NCBI RefSeq assembly: GCF_000403135.1
Contig: NZ_AQPN01000071.1
Coordinates: 1-48,417 of the forward strand
Direction of reading: 5' to 3'
Origin: Arcticibacter svalbardensis MN12-7
GTDB taxonomy: Bacteria > Bacteroidota > Bacteroidia > Sphingobacteriales > Sphingobacteriaceae
Length of the DNA: 48,417 nt
A model generated the notes under the pieces. The model was not told where the DNA came from. It did no database searches and was given only the letters and a program-made list of their open reading frames with translations. Below, piece by piece: positions 1-8,691 of this stretch. The position numbers and the translations under genes are program-made. Each line of letters begins with the position of its first letter. Positions within the stretch are counted from its first letter, which is position 1.

Positions 1-76
1 GTATGTTACCTTTAAGCAACAGCCAACTTAATCATTACGGATTAGCCGTTTTACTTAAAGCATAATCCCTCTTTAA

Positions 77-914
77 TCATACCTCTGGCACTGGTATAAT
101 ACAAATATTCATAGAACGGGTATCCTTAGATAACATAGCTGACTGAGTCTCAATCTTAGTACCATCCTGACTCATCGTAGGATGTGGATGATCTGCCGCC
201 GTCTCTTTATGACCTGTAGATAGCATGATCATCTCATGCGTTTGTCTGTCTATCAAATAAATACTTCGCGAAAAATCATCTCCAACAGCCCTTCTCTGGT
301 CTGGGGATCCACTCACATGCCAAAGTCCGCTTCAGCAGGGAGTTTGCCCAGCAATCGTCATCTCGCGCGTACGCAGATTTACAACAGCCAGTCCCGTTGG
401 TCTTTCTCTTGTGCCAGAAGGACCCTATGTGACTTCCTAACCCGGATTGGGTCCGTTAAAAGCTGTTTGCGGAGCAACATGACCACTTATACCAGGAATC
501 TCCCGATGTCCCATAATCGCCATCGCCACTACATCTTTTTTGAAAAGGTACAGAAACCACATATTTTATTGCACCGGTCTTCACTTGCATACCTGCAATT
601 CCTGCAGGTCCTGCACCCATCTTACAAGGACCGAAAGCACTTTCTAATTTTGTTCCCGGCAACAAATGTTTTGCAGCCTCCTCTTAACCAACTCTAAAAT
701 AGGCCCATTCCTCATCTCCATCAAATGCCATATCACCCCCTGCACCCAATTCAACAGGTGTAACACCACAAACCCTTTGATAAACCGAAGCTGGTTTCAA
801 GGATTTTGCTTCTGCTAATATCACTGTACAACTAATGATTGCAAGTAGTAAACTCTTAAAAAGGTTCACATTGATATGTAACTGATAACAAATGGTTAGC
901 CATATATACCTCAT
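77..914 (-). pseudogene. Decayed secreted beta-propeller-like protein gene
   Basis: Three reading-frame pieces on the minus strand (914-684, 665-456 and 316-77) join into one plausible protein. The first begins with a hydrophobic signal-peptide-like segment (LLLAIISCTVILAEAKS). The last piece has propeller-like text such as HPHPTMSQDGTKI and ends in NICIIPVPEV. Around 545 the frame changes within a coding-strand run of six A; shifting by one base restores VVAMAIMGHREIPGISGHV. Two in-frame TAG stops follow between about 430 and 450, and a further stop lies just before the last piece. The combination of frameshift and several substitutions makes a real pseudogene more likely than a sequencing error. 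The blade-like motifs suggest a TolB/WD40-like or oligogalacturonate-lyase-like propeller; the exact family is inference. Confidence 0.65.
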
Positions 915-1087
915 TCGCTCTCTCCAATATGTAATTTATATGATATAGCAAAAATTAAAATTTCAATAAATCCAATCACAGAATTAAACAATTTTGGTAC
1001 AAAATAGTACCCCAAAGCAAATTTGATTCAAAAAACGAGTAATTTAACTCACTATTACTTTTTAACCCAAATAAATAGGTCCATTTA

Positions 1088-2284
1088 ATGATCAAGTTTG
1101 ACAAAAAAATTCAAGAAGAGATTGAGGAGATAAACCATAATCCTGCGATAATAAATATTCTGGAGGTTATTTGTCAGACCACAGGAATGGGATTTGCTGT
1201 CGTAGCCAGAGTTACTGAAAAAAGGTGGATTGCCCTCGCAGTGAAAGATAATATAAACTTCGGTTTAACATCAGGAGGCGAATTAAATATCAATACCACA
1301 ATATGTAACGAAATTTTAAAACACCATGAGCCTGTTGTAGTTGATAATTTCGAAGAGGATGAAATGTATAAATGCCATCAAACTCCTCTTATCTATGGAC
1401 TTAAAAGTTATATCTCCTTTCCTATATTTCTAAAAAATGGTGATTTTTTTGGAACATTATGCGCTATCGACCCTAATCCGGCAAAAGTAAAAACCGCACA
1501 AGTTAGGGGCATGTTTAATTTATTCACCGATCTTATTTCATTCCATCTAAATGCCATGGAAGAAATCAGAGTGTCACAAATTAAATTAGAAGAAGAAAGG
1601 AAAGAAGCCAAATTCAGGGAACAGTTCATAGCCATTTTAGGTCACGATCTAAGGAATCCTGTAGGGGCGATCAATAGCGCTGTTCAATTACAACTGAGAC
1701 TTCCTCTTGATGAACGCACCTTTAAATTAGCTAAAATAATACAGGATTCATCTAAACGGACAATAGGACTAATTAACACGATGCTTGACTTAGCGCAAGG
1801 GAAGTTAGGCAGAGGAATAGCTTTAAACTATACCGCCGGCAAAAAACTTGAGAATACTTTAAATGAAGTAATTACAGAACTAAGAACGATCTCGCCAGAT
1901 CGGGTAATTGAGGTAGAAATGAATTTGAAGGAAGAAATCAGATGCGACCATAAAAGGGTTGCCCAATTATTTTCCAATGTCTTAGGAAATGCACTTACCC
2001 ATGGTGCGAAAGATCAGCCAGTTGTAATTCGTGCGTTAAGCAATGAAAAAGGTTTCGAATTAATTGTTACAAACCCTGGCACAAAGATTCCTGAGGAAAC
2101 AATGAACAACCTATTCAAACCATTTTCAAGAGGAGAGATCACTTCTAGACACGAAGGTTTAGGATTAGGACTATATATTGCATCCGAAATCGCTCGCGCC
2201 CACCATGGAAAGCTTGAAGCTAAATCTAATGATGAATATACATCCATGACCTTTAGCATCGAAAAAAACAACATATTTACTTAA
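1088..2284 (+). CDS. GAF-domain sensor histidine kinase
   Basis: Likely a cytoplasmic sensor kinase: no signal peptide or membrane segment is visible. Residues about 20-150 read as a GAF sensor domain, followed by a charged helical linker (KLEEERKEAKF). The HisKA dimerisation helix carries the phospho-acceptor H186 in AILGHDLRNP. The ATPase domain shows an N box (SNVLGNALTHGA) and a G2 box (GLGLGLYIASEIA), so the catalytic core looks intact. There is no receiver domain and no adjacent response regulator, so this is an orphan kinase; the ligand of the GAF domain cannot be read from sequence. About 80 bases upstream (996-1011) is a small dyad, GGTAC-N6-GTACC, which could be an operator. The start ATG at 1088 is the first in frame and gives a full GAF domain. 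Confidence 0.93.
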   Translation: MIKFDKKIQEEIEEINHNPAIINILEVICQTTGMGFAVVARVTEKRWIALAVKDNINFGLTSGGELNINTTICNEILKHHEPVVVDNFEEDEMYKCHQTPLIYGLKSYISFPIFLKNGDFFGTLCAIDPNPAKVKTAQVRGMFNLFTDLISFHLNAMEEIRVSQIKLEEERKEAKFREQFIAILGHDLRNPVGAINSAVQLQLRLPLDERTFKLAKIIQDSSKRTIGLINTMLDLAQGKLGRGIALNYTAGKKLENTLNEVITELRTISPDRVIEVEMNLKEEIRCDHKRVAQLFSNVLGNALTHGAKDQPVVIRALSNEKGFELIVTNPGTKIPEETMNNLFKPFSRGEITSRHEGLGLGLYIASEIARAHHGKLEAKSNDEYTSMTFSIEKNNIFT

Positions 2285-2392
2285 AACGCATGTTCATATT
2301 TGCGAATATTTTTTCCTTACAGACATATACAAACAATGCCTAATTATCTCTGTTTATCATCTAAATTTTATATCTACCGATACTGAAAGCAT

Positions 2393-2647
2393 ATGATAAA
2401 TAAAGAAGATGAACTGTTCAACGAACAGAAAAATGAGGAAAATCCGAATGCAGATTTAAAAGGGTCAAACACCATTAAGGACCCTGATGAATGGACTACT
2501 GGAAGTGAACCTATGACCGGGGCGCAACATTCTTATCTTAAGACACTTTCTGATGAAGCAGGTGAGGATTTTGATGAGACATTAAGCAAATCTGAAGCGT
2601 CGAAACGTATAGATGAATTACAGCATAAAACAGGAAGAGGGCTGTAG
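2393..2647 (+). CDS. DUF3072 domain-containing small protein
   Basis: An 84-residue, acidic, soluble protein. Its C-terminal half (residues about 35-80) matches the DUF3072 pattern: DPDEWTTGSEPMTGAQ, then YLKTLSDEAGE and SEASKRIDELQ. The domain resembles the short helical DUF3072 repeats of actinobacteria and Bacteroidota; its function is unknown to me. The N-terminal 30 residues are charged and probably disordered. It stands alone between the histidine kinase and the acyltransferase, and is followed by a stem-loop at 2656-2677. Family assignment is fairly sure; function is not known. Confidence 0.85.
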   Translation: MINKEDELFNEQKNEENPNADLKGSNTIKDPDEWTTGSEPMTGAQHSYLKTLSDEAGEDFDETLSKSEASKRIDELQHKTGRGL

Positions 2648-2655
2648 GTTATCCC

Positions 2656-2677
2656 GGTGGAGAAAGCTATCTCCACC
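2656..2677 (+). terminator. Stem-loop after the DUF3072 gene
   Basis: A perfect 8-bp stem, GGTGGAGA (2656-2663) and TCTCCACC (2670-2677), with a 6-base loop starts 9 bases after the DUF3072 stop codon. It lacks a clean T tract (CAATTACTTTAC follows), so it may be a weak terminator or an RNA-stabilising hairpin. Confidence 0.4.
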
Positions 2678-2696
2678 CAATTACTTTACTCCAATT

Positions 2697-2726
2697 TTGA
2701 TTGAGTCATTAATTTAGATACCTTGG
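2697..2726 (+). promoter_or_regulatory. Candidate promoter of the acyltransferase gene
   Basis: TTG at 2697-2699 is followed after 19 bases by TACCTTGG at 2719-2726, one base off the Bacteroidota -7 consensus TAnnTTTG. It would give a leader of about 50 bases before the ATG at 2785. Confidence 0.35.
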
Positions 2727-2784
2727 GCATCAGTGAATCTGGCTTTATCGCCACATTAAACTTAATCCTACAGGATCTACATTA

Positions 2785-3897
2785 ATGGATACGAACAAAA
2801 CCACTGCAACAATCCTGCAATCAAAACAGCATTTTGAAATTCTAGACGGATTAAGGGGAATTGCCGCCTTGGCCATTGTAACGTTCCATTTTATGGAATG
2901 GATTTATACCGATGCCAGCACGAACTTTATAGGACACGGCTTTTTAGCTGTCGATTTCTTCTTCTGCCTTTCCGGATTCGTAATCGGATATGCCTATGAC
3001 GATCGTATAGCCAAAATGGGCGTGCTCAAGTTTTTCATATCAAGGATCATCAGACTACATCCGCTCGTGATAGCAGGATCGGTATTAGGCCTCCTGGCAT
3101 TTTTATTCGACCCCTTTGGCGGCCATCTCGAATTATATAGTACGGGTAAAATTATTTTGACTTTTTTTTGTTCCATACTGCTTATTCCTTTACCTGTAAT
3201 AGCAGATCGTGGCTTTAACCTGTTCAGCTTCAATGCACCTGCATGGTCACTATTTTGGGAATACATAGCCAATATTGTTTACGCATTTGTGCTTTATCGA
3301 ATTGGCCGTAACCTTTTGCTGCTGTTAACCATACTCTCAGCCCTGGCTATTTGCTTTGTAGTTTACCGTTCCGGTAATTTATTAGGCGGCTGGAGTGGCC
3401 CAACCTTTTGGGACGGAAGCGCCCGCATATCATACTCTTTTCTAGCAGGATTGCTTATTTATCGTTCCAACTGGATCATCAAAAACAAACTAGGATTTAT
3501 AGGACTTTCAACATTGCTGTTCCTGGCCTTTATAATGCCATTCTCAAAATGGAACTGGTTATCCGAACCTTTGGTAGTACTGTTATACTTTCCCTTACTG
3601 ATAGCTTTAGGCGCAGGGGCTATGTTAAAACCAGGCTTAAAAAAGCTTTGCATATTTTCGGGAAAGATCTCCTACCCCTTGTACATGACTCACTATGCCG
3701 TATTATGGATATTCGGTAATTATTACACCAGTCATAAGCCGGGCACTATGCAATTGACTTTCATCATCATATCAGGGCTAATCCTGTTGGTTGGAGCCGC
3801 TTACCTGGTAATAGTAATTTACGATATCCCCCTAAGGAAATACTTAAGCAATAAACGGAATGAAAGATTTGTCAAACAAAAAGCTGGCGGTCTTTAA
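2785..3897 (+). CDS. Acyltransferase 3 family membrane protein
   Basis: A 370-residue polytopic membrane protein, probably an O-acyltransferase that modifies surface polysaccharide or another exported acceptor. The family signature is at the N-terminus: LDGLRGIAALAIVTFHFMEW, whose His is the conserved catalytic position, then GFLAVDFFFCLSGFVIGYAY. About ten hydrophobic segments follow, and length fits the family (about 350-400). The C-terminus is basic and cytoplasmic. It appears monocistronic; there is no polysaccharide cluster around it, so the acceptor cannot be inferred. A single-gene promoter candidate lies at 2697-2726. Confidence 0.92.
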   Translation: MDTNKTTATILQSKQHFEILDGLRGIAALAIVTFHFMEWIYTDASTNFIGHGFLAVDFFFCLSGFVIGYAYDDRIAKMGVLKFFISRIIRLHPLVIAGSVLGLLAFLFDPFGGHLELYSTGKIILTFFCSILLIPLPVIADRGFNLFSFNAPAWSLFWEYIANIVYAFVLYRIGRNLLLLLTILSALAICFVVYRSGNLLGGWSGPTFWDGSARISYSFLAGLLIYRSNWIIKNKLGFIGLSTLLFLAFIMPFSKWNWLSEPLVVLLYFPLLIALGAGAMLKPGLKKLCIFSGKISYPLYMTHYAVLWIFGNYYTSHKPGTMQLTFIIISGLILLVGAAYLVIVIYDIPLRKYLSNKRNERFVKQKAGGL

Positions 3898-4021
3898 ATT
3901 TTACTATTAATAAATGTCAAACGACCATAAGTTCGAAAGTTTATCTCGCTTACACTATTCGAAAAGAAGAGGTCGACATCATCCTGAAACTCTGCAATTA
4001 AATGATATTTGTCCTAATACA

Positions 4022-4606
4022 TCATTTTTCAAGAATTCCCTTTTCTACACTTTCTTCCAGCAAATTCTCAGCAAACTTCCAAATGGATTCCGAACCATTT
4101 TTGATAACTACCTTTTTATCATAGACTTGCTGGTATTTAACATTATATTCTTTCCAGGTTCCACCATCATTGGAGGTGTTCTGCAAAAGTGGTTCAAAAC
4201 GATCCATAGATCTTGCAAATTTCGCCTCTTCAGTAATCCCATCTTCAAATTCCAACCAGATTGCTATAAATTCTTCTGCTTGTTCTGCTGGTAAAAGTCC
4301 AAAAATCCGTTGTGCCGCTAAAAATTCTTGCTCTGTATTTGTATGACTTTTAGTTGTGTCATAAAGGAATGTGTCACCTGCATCGATTTCTACTATGTCA
4401 TGGATCAAAACCATTTTCAAAACTTTAAGTACGTTAATCGGCTTATTTGCATGCTCGGCTAAAACAATAGTCATCATTGCTAAATGCCAACTATGCTCTG
4501 CGTCATTTTCGCATCTATCACTATTAAATAACTTAGTTTTACGTTGAATATATTTTAATTTGTCGATCTCCTTAATGAAGTTCACTTGACTTAATAAATT
4601 GTTCAT
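4022..4606 (-). CDS. HD-domain phosphohydrolase (YfbR-like)
   Basis: A 194-residue soluble protein of the HD superfamily, of the HD_3/YfbR type whose known members hydrolyse 5'-deoxynucleoside monophosphates. The metal-binding pattern is visible: ENDAEHSWHLAMM supplies the first His residues and LIHDIVEIDAGD supplies the HD pair with downstream acidic residues. N-terminal IDKLKYIQRKT also fits the family. It is a single gene, with the acyltransferase converging from the left. Downstream, between 3898 and 4021, is a short minus-strand open stretch reading DKYHLIAEFQDDVDLFF with no start, possibly a decayed fragment. Substrate is inferred from family only. Confidence 0.88.
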   Translation of the reverse strand: MNNLLSQVNFIKEIDKLKYIQRKTKLFNSDRCENDAEHSWHLAMMTIVLAEHANKPINVLKVLKMVLIHDIVEIDAGDTFLYDTTKSHTNTEQEFLAAQRIFGLLPAEQAEEFIAIWLEFEDGITEEAKFARSMDRFEPLLQNTSNDGGTWKEYNVKYQQVYDKKVVIKNGSESIWKFAENLLEESVEKGILEK

Positions 4607-4944
4607 TTGTATTAATTTACATGTAAGACCCTTACGTCATGTACTAAATAGCATTTTATTCGACCGTAAATATAACCACAAAACATGATTTCAATCATCT
4701 TCAAATCTCAGTCTATGGTCGAAATAACCCTTTATGATTCTATATTCAGGGACAAGACTATTTCTCCGTCAGTAGTTTTATAGACAAATACTCTGATAGC
4801 CCTAGGTCGGCAGTCATTTGATAATCATTGCTTTGTTAAGGTAAAATAATATTTTTTTCGTTCTTTTATCTGCTAATTCAGTAGTGTGCAAATAAATTAT
4901 CACAATATCAGATTAATGGAAATACTTGGTTTTAAAATATATCT
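4607..4944. other. Intergenic region between two divergent genes
   Basis: AT-rich, no open frame of note on either strand. It must carry the promoters of the HD-domain gene (leftward) and the DoxX-like gene (rightward), but I could not find a convincing TTG/TAnnTTTG pair for either. Confidence 0.5.
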
Positions 4945-5514
4945 ATGAAAAATATATCTAAAGCGCAACTATGGGACTACTTTATTTTAATAGCGAGAAT
5001 ATGGTTGGCGCTTACCTTGTTAAGATATGGTTATTCTAAACTTATAGACGGACAGTTTGGAGTAAGTAAATCGACTATGAATTTACCATTAAAAGAAGTT
5101 GGTTTATTCAATCTATCATGGTATCTGGCGGATCATGAACCTTTCAAATCTTTTATAGGAATCTCTCAAATGATAGTGGGAGCCTTGCTTGTTTATAATC
5201 GTACTGTTATCTTAGGTGCATTTATGGCTATCCCAATCTGGATTAATATACTTATTTGGGATATGACGTTCATGGGACTTTATACCGGATTTACTATAAG
5301 AATTCCATTTTATTTACTATTGACTTTTTTGGTTCTTTGGCATTATAAGGAAAAAGTTTTACCAGCAATTCAAAATTTTACCAATGGTACAACAACAAGG
5401 TTTAAATATCCCTTTTGGGCATATTTACTTTTGCCAATTTTAGGCTTGCTTCTTGAATTGATAGGTGGAATCCCTATTGCCTTAATAAGCCTACTTAAAC
5501 GATTAATTGAATAA
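4945..5514 (+). CDS. DoxX-like integral membrane protein
   Basis: A 189-residue membrane protein with about five hydrophobic segments (roughly residues 12-30, 66-85, 90-105, 117-135 and 153-175). The first helix region LIARIWLALTLLRYGYSKL and the later GISQMIVGALLVYNR resemble the DoxX/DoxD fold seen in small quinone-associated or stress-related membrane proteins. The family call is by pattern only. No neighbour suggests a pathway: the next 740 bases hold only remnants. Start ATG is the first in frame; no clear ribosome-binding site, which is normal in Bacteroidota. Confidence 0.7.
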   Translation: MKNISKAQLWDYFILIARIWLALTLLRYGYSKLIDGQFGVSKSTMNLPLKEVGLFNLSWYLADHEPFKSFIGISQMIVGALLVYNRTVILGAFMAIPIWINILIWDMTFMGLYTGFTIRIPFYLLLTFLVLWHYKEKVLPAIQNFTNGTTTRFKYPFWAYLLLPILGLLLELIGGIPIALISLLKRLIE

Positions 5515-5610
5515 CCTACTTAATCTAAGGCAAATACCTATAAATTTCAAAAAGGACTGAGTTATAGAGAACAGGACCATCGTTTATTCAAAGTGCTCAA
5601 TTTTATTTGT

Positions 5611-5972
5611 TCATGGCCGATATTGATATGTATAACCTAAACTTATCCTTTTTTTCAAAGTAGAATATTGTAATTTATTAAATACCTGATAAGAAAGATA
5701 AGTAAAATACCCTGGGCTGTAATACAACTTAAACCAGCCATGAGCTTTCTCACTGTTAAGATAATCTTTGAGGTATGACCAAGTCGCTATTCCATAACTA
5801 TCTTCAGTTTCTTCCTGCGAATCATTAAAAGCTTAACCTTTAGCAATTAAAAATCCGTTTACATATTCAAGAACTCTGAAACGTAGGTTTACAAGTTGAT
5901 CAAATGTTAAATACTGAGCTTTTGACGAAAAGGATAGAACAATAAAAAAAATAGCGAGTCTGACTTTTTCAT
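5611..5972 (-). pseudogene. Decayed small secreted protein gene
   Basis: Reading leftward from ATG at 5972, the frame MKK is followed by a run of five A. Adding one A gives a clear signal peptide (VRLAIFFIVLSFSSKAQ) and then YLTFDQLVNLRFRVLEY, an in-frame TAA at 5833-5835, then AFNDSQEETEDSYG, KDYLNSEKAHGWFKLYY and VFNKLQYSTLKKRI. The frame closes at 5611. Amino-acid composition and the signal peptide argue that this was a real periplasmic or surface protein. It is broken by at least one frameshift and one nonsense change, probably a TGG to TAA. I do not recognise the family. Confidence 0.6.
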
Positions 5973-6061
5973 TTGTCTGATAAGTTTTTTAAAGATAAGA
6001 GAAGTTCGATTACTCCTAGTTTTATAATTCAGGTATCAACAAAACAGTACCAGTTTGCATT

Positions 6062-6181
6062 GTGAATTTTTATATATCTTATAGATTTTTCAATTACAAT
6101 AAAGCTTATTTCTTTATTTTAATAGGACTTGCCATCCTCTTGTTATTTTTTATCTGGAATCATAAGATCATTAATAGTTGA
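6062..6181 (+). CDS. Possible 39-residue single-span membrane peptide
   Basis: A GTG-initiated frame of 39 residues with one strong hydrophobic segment (AYFFILIGLAILLLFFIWN) and basic ends. It lies alone between a pseudogene and the truncated chloride channel. Nothing else supports translation: there is no clear ribosome-binding site or promoter. It may be a gene fragment or chance. Confidence 0.2.
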   Translation: MNFYISYRFFNYNKAYFFILIGLAILLLFFIWNHKIINS

Positions 6182-6257
6182 CAGAAGTGATTATTTATCC
6201 CACAGCAAAGAGCTCGATTAAAACAATGTTTAAAATGATTGTATTTAATTAGTAGCC

Positions 6258-6995
6258 TTACAGCAAACTATCATTACTTTTTTCTCTTCTTAATTGAGCT
6301 TGAATTAATGGTAATTTTGGTGCAAGAAAATATCCTGTTAAACTGGCAAATATCACAGGAACAATATTGTGAAGACCGGTCATTGCTGCCAGTAAAATGA
6401 TAATACTTACTGGTGTTCGCGTTACACAAGCATTTAATGATGCCATGCAGCATACTGTAATTAAGGCTAAGTTTTGTCCTGGAAACAACTGAAAAATTAT
6501 TAATCCTAAAACGGTACCTGCAAATAATAAGGGTATGATAAAGCCACCTCTCCAGCCAGCTGTGACTGTGACGGCAATAGCTATGAGCTTGAATAATAGC
6601 AAGACACATAAAAACTGTAAAGTAAAAGTGCTTTTAAGTACCTCTGTTAACTGCTCATGTCCAAAATATCGGGTGAGCGGGATATAATAAGATATGATCC
6701 CCAGTACAAATCCCCCAATTGTTAGTCGCAAATAAATAGCCAGGTTCAACCTCTTAAAAACAAGCTTAAAGTTTCTGACAAACAGGATAAAGATCCATCC
6801 TATAGCTGCGCCAGCTAATGAGTAAGCAACGGCATAAAAGATGTCACCAACTTTAGGATTTGTATAAGCAGGAAAATTCCATGTAGGTCCCAGATTGAGA
6901 TGCGTGATCAACACAAAAACCAGGTAACTGGCACAACTAGCCACAAGTGCAGGTATAAAAGCTTTATAATACCGTGTCACATGCTTATGGTCCAA
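6258..6995 (-). CDS. ClC chloride channel, N-terminal half missing
   Basis: A 245-residue polytopic protein equal to the second half of a ClC-family channel or transporter (family length about 400-450). It keeps the selectivity-filter segment GWRGGFIIPLLFAG (GxFxP type, about residues 148-161) and the following helices (CCMASLNACVTRTP). It lacks the first inverted repeat with the GSGIP-type motif and the first gating segment. The only starts available are TTG at 6995 or internal codons, 12 bases after the DHFR-family stop, and the reading is in frame with that gene. I infer that the 5' half was lost in the event that placed the DHFR-family gene here. It is probably non-functional. Confidence 0.75.
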   Translation of the reverse strand: MDHKHVTRYYKAFIPALVASCASYLVFVLITHLNLGPTWNFPAYTNPKVGDIFYAVAYSLAGAAIGWIFILFVRNFKLVFKRLNLAIYLRLTIGGFVLGIISYYIPLTRYFGHEQLTEVLKSTFTLQFLCVLLLFKLIAIAVTVTAGWRGGFIIPLLFAGTVLGLIIFQLFPGQNLALITVCCMASLNACVTRTPVSIIILLAAMTGLHNIVPVIFASLTGYFLAPKLPLIQAQLRREKSNDSLL

Positions 6996-7007
6996 TATCT
7001 TTCCTAG

Positions 7008-7601
7008 TCACTTGGCAGATAAAATCGGTCCAACGTATTGATAAGTGTTTACTAATACGCCTGTGGGCAAGGTCTTTGTACTGACAAGAGTGAGTTCGCG
7101 TGGGGCAACGTTGTCCGAAAAGAAGCGTATGCCCAGGCCTAGCAAGACTGGGTAGACGAATAGCACAACCTCGTCAACCAGTCCTTGCTCAAGCAAAACC
7201 GATGTCAATGTTGAACTTCCCCAGACAATCAGATCCGGACCGTCCATCGACTTGATGCTACGAATACCCTCTAGAATGTCCGCACCCAGATCCCCTACTG
7301 GACCCCATTCGAGGCTGTCAGGTCTGTGGGTTGCGACATACTTCGTGGCAGCATTAAGACTGTTCGCTAGCGGACTATTCCCGGCCTTCGGCCAGTACCC
7401 GGACCAGAGATCATAGGTACGACGTCCAAGCAACAAATCGAAGATGCTACCATGTGACTCTATAACAGACTCTAACCCAGCTGGGCTTCTATACGGTTCT
7501 GTCCATCCGCCATGCACAAAATCATCGTCCTCTTCATCCCTAGCGCTAGGCGAGATTACGCCGTCAAGCGAAATATGCTCCATGATTCTAATCTTTCTCA
7601 T
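7008..7601 (-). CDS. DHFR-family protein (RibD C-terminal domain-like)
   Basis: A 197-residue soluble protein of the dihydrofolate-reductase/RibD_C fold, probably an NAD(P)H-dependent reductase. Motifs: N-terminal MRKIRIMEHISLDGVI, central LLLGRRTYDLWSGYWP, and DLIVWGSSTLTSVLLEQGL then YPVLLGLGIRFF, the usual order for these small reductases. The gene is visibly richer in G and C, with more C/G third positions than its neighbours, which suggests recent transfer. Its stop lies 12 bases from a truncated ClC frame. Upstream at 7671-7678 the minus strand has TATATTTG, a possible -7 box, without a clear -33 partner. Substrate unknown. Confidence 0.88.
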   Translation of the reverse strand: MRKIRIMEHISLDGVISPSARDEEDDDFVHGGWTEPYRSPAGLESVIESHGSIFDLLLGRRTYDLWSGYWPKAGNSPLANSLNAATKYVATHRPDSLEWGPVGDLGADILEGIRSIKSMDGPDLIVWGSSTLTSVLLEQGLVDEVVLFVYPVLLGLGIRFFSDNVAPRELTLVSTKTLPTGVLVNTYQYVGPILSAK

Positions 7602-7692
7602 TTTTTCTACAGGTATAATGTTAGTACGAAGTTAGAATAGATACGGTACATGGGTGAGGGGCAAAAGTGACAAATATAAGGCCATTTTGCGC

Positions 7693-8661
7693 CTAACCCT
7701 TCTTATTAAAAAACACCCGCTTATGTAAAGTAACATCAGGAACCACTTCCTTAACTCTAGTACTTTTGCTGATTGAACCGACCTGTTTATCTATACTGGT
7801 TGAGAGCCCCAGCCTCAGTGAATTACCCTTATAAAACATTTCAGAGATCTTCTCTTCCCTCCCCGGATATGAAGAGGGTTGCATATTAACCTCTTTTATA
7901 GGGTAATCAGAAGCCTTTTCAGATTGAAATGAACCAATTATCGCGCAGGGACTGAACGCGGCACTATTCAGCAAGACACTTTCATTGGTTTGGCTAATAG
8001 TGGAATAAAGCATCACCGACATACTTACCAATGCCAGACAATCCTCTGGTACTGACTCAGTAAAACTAACCACCTGCCCTTCAAAAATTTGATACCCTTC
8101 CAGATCGACATCCTGATACCCCAAATTTTCATAATACTCTTCCCTGAAGTTAAAAGCCACCAACATTAGCCTTAAACGATGTTTCATATAGGCTCCACTC
8201 ACCCCTTTAGGCCTTTTAATCCCTGTTCTAGTGTCTAAAGAACCCAAAGTAACACGAACCAACCCTTCAGCATTTTTACTTACTGAGTGCCCCATCTGCA
8301 GCACATCAGCCAGCTTACTGTTGGCATTAAAGTCCAGTCCCTCAATTAAAGACAAATCCCCATCATGCAAATCCCTTCTCCCCTTCTCTCCACTCACATT
8401 ATTCAATATTGACCGGTACACCATTTGCGTACTCCTATAAGCTGCCGTCCCATCCTTAAAAAAATAAGCCGGTTCAAATGCAGCCCTAATAACCGCTGCC
8501 GCAGAACTCGAAATTCCAAACTCAGTAGCACTCCTTTTAGTCTTTTCAGTCTGCTTAAATGCTTTTGCTTTACCCTGAATAATGGTCTTACCCCGGTACT
8601 CCCGGTAAATCACCGAACCTGCAGTTCCATGTACCATTCCTTTCTTATATATAGTTGCCAT
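7693..8661 (-). CDS. Conserved-looking hypothetical protein, 322 residues
   Basis: I do not recognise a named domain with certainty. The N-terminus MATIYKKGMVHGTAGSVIYR, with YRGKTIIQGKAKAFKQTEKT after it, resembles the opening of DUF6266-like Bacteroidota proteins (small Gly-rich start, then a WRG/YRG-like motif and a T/Q-rich helix); this resemblance is a guess. The rest alternates beta-strand-like segments (VVSFTESVPEDCLALVSMSV), with no signal peptide or membrane span. The C-terminus is basic (TLHKRVFFNKKG). Neighbours give no clue: a probably transferred DHFR-family gene and a 300-base gap. Base composition resembles the host. Confidence 0.7.
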   Translation of the reverse strand: MATIYKKGMVHGTAGSVIYREYRGKTIIQGKAKAFKQTEKTKRSATEFGISSSAAAVIRAAFEPAYFFKDGTAAYRSTQMVYRSILNNVSGEKGRRDLHDGDLSLIEGLDFNANSKLADVLQMGHSVSKNAEGLVRVTLGSLDTRTGIKRPKGVSGAYMKHRLRLMLVAFNFREEYYENLGYQDVDLEGYQIFEGQVVSFTESVPEDCLALVSMSVMLYSTISQTNESVLLNSAAFSPCAIIGSFQSEKASDYPIKEVNMQPSSYPGREEKISEMFYKGNSLRLGLSTSIDKQVGSISKSTRVKEVVPDVTLHKRVFFNKKG

Positions 8662-8691
8662 AATCTTTCATTTATTCACACAAAGAAATGA

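Noticed and set aside
236-697. A 153-residue plus-strand frame
   Set aside because: It lies opposite a decayed minus-strand gene whose text is protein-like; the plus frame has no recognisable features.
3898-4021. Short minus-strand open stretch reading DKYHLIAEFQDDVDLFF
   Set aside because: It has protein-like composition but no start codon, only about 40 residues, and no recognisable family; could be a remnant but cannot be supported.
3914-4294. A 126-residue plus-strand frame
   Set aside because: Mostly antisense to the HD-domain gene, which has intact metal-binding motifs.
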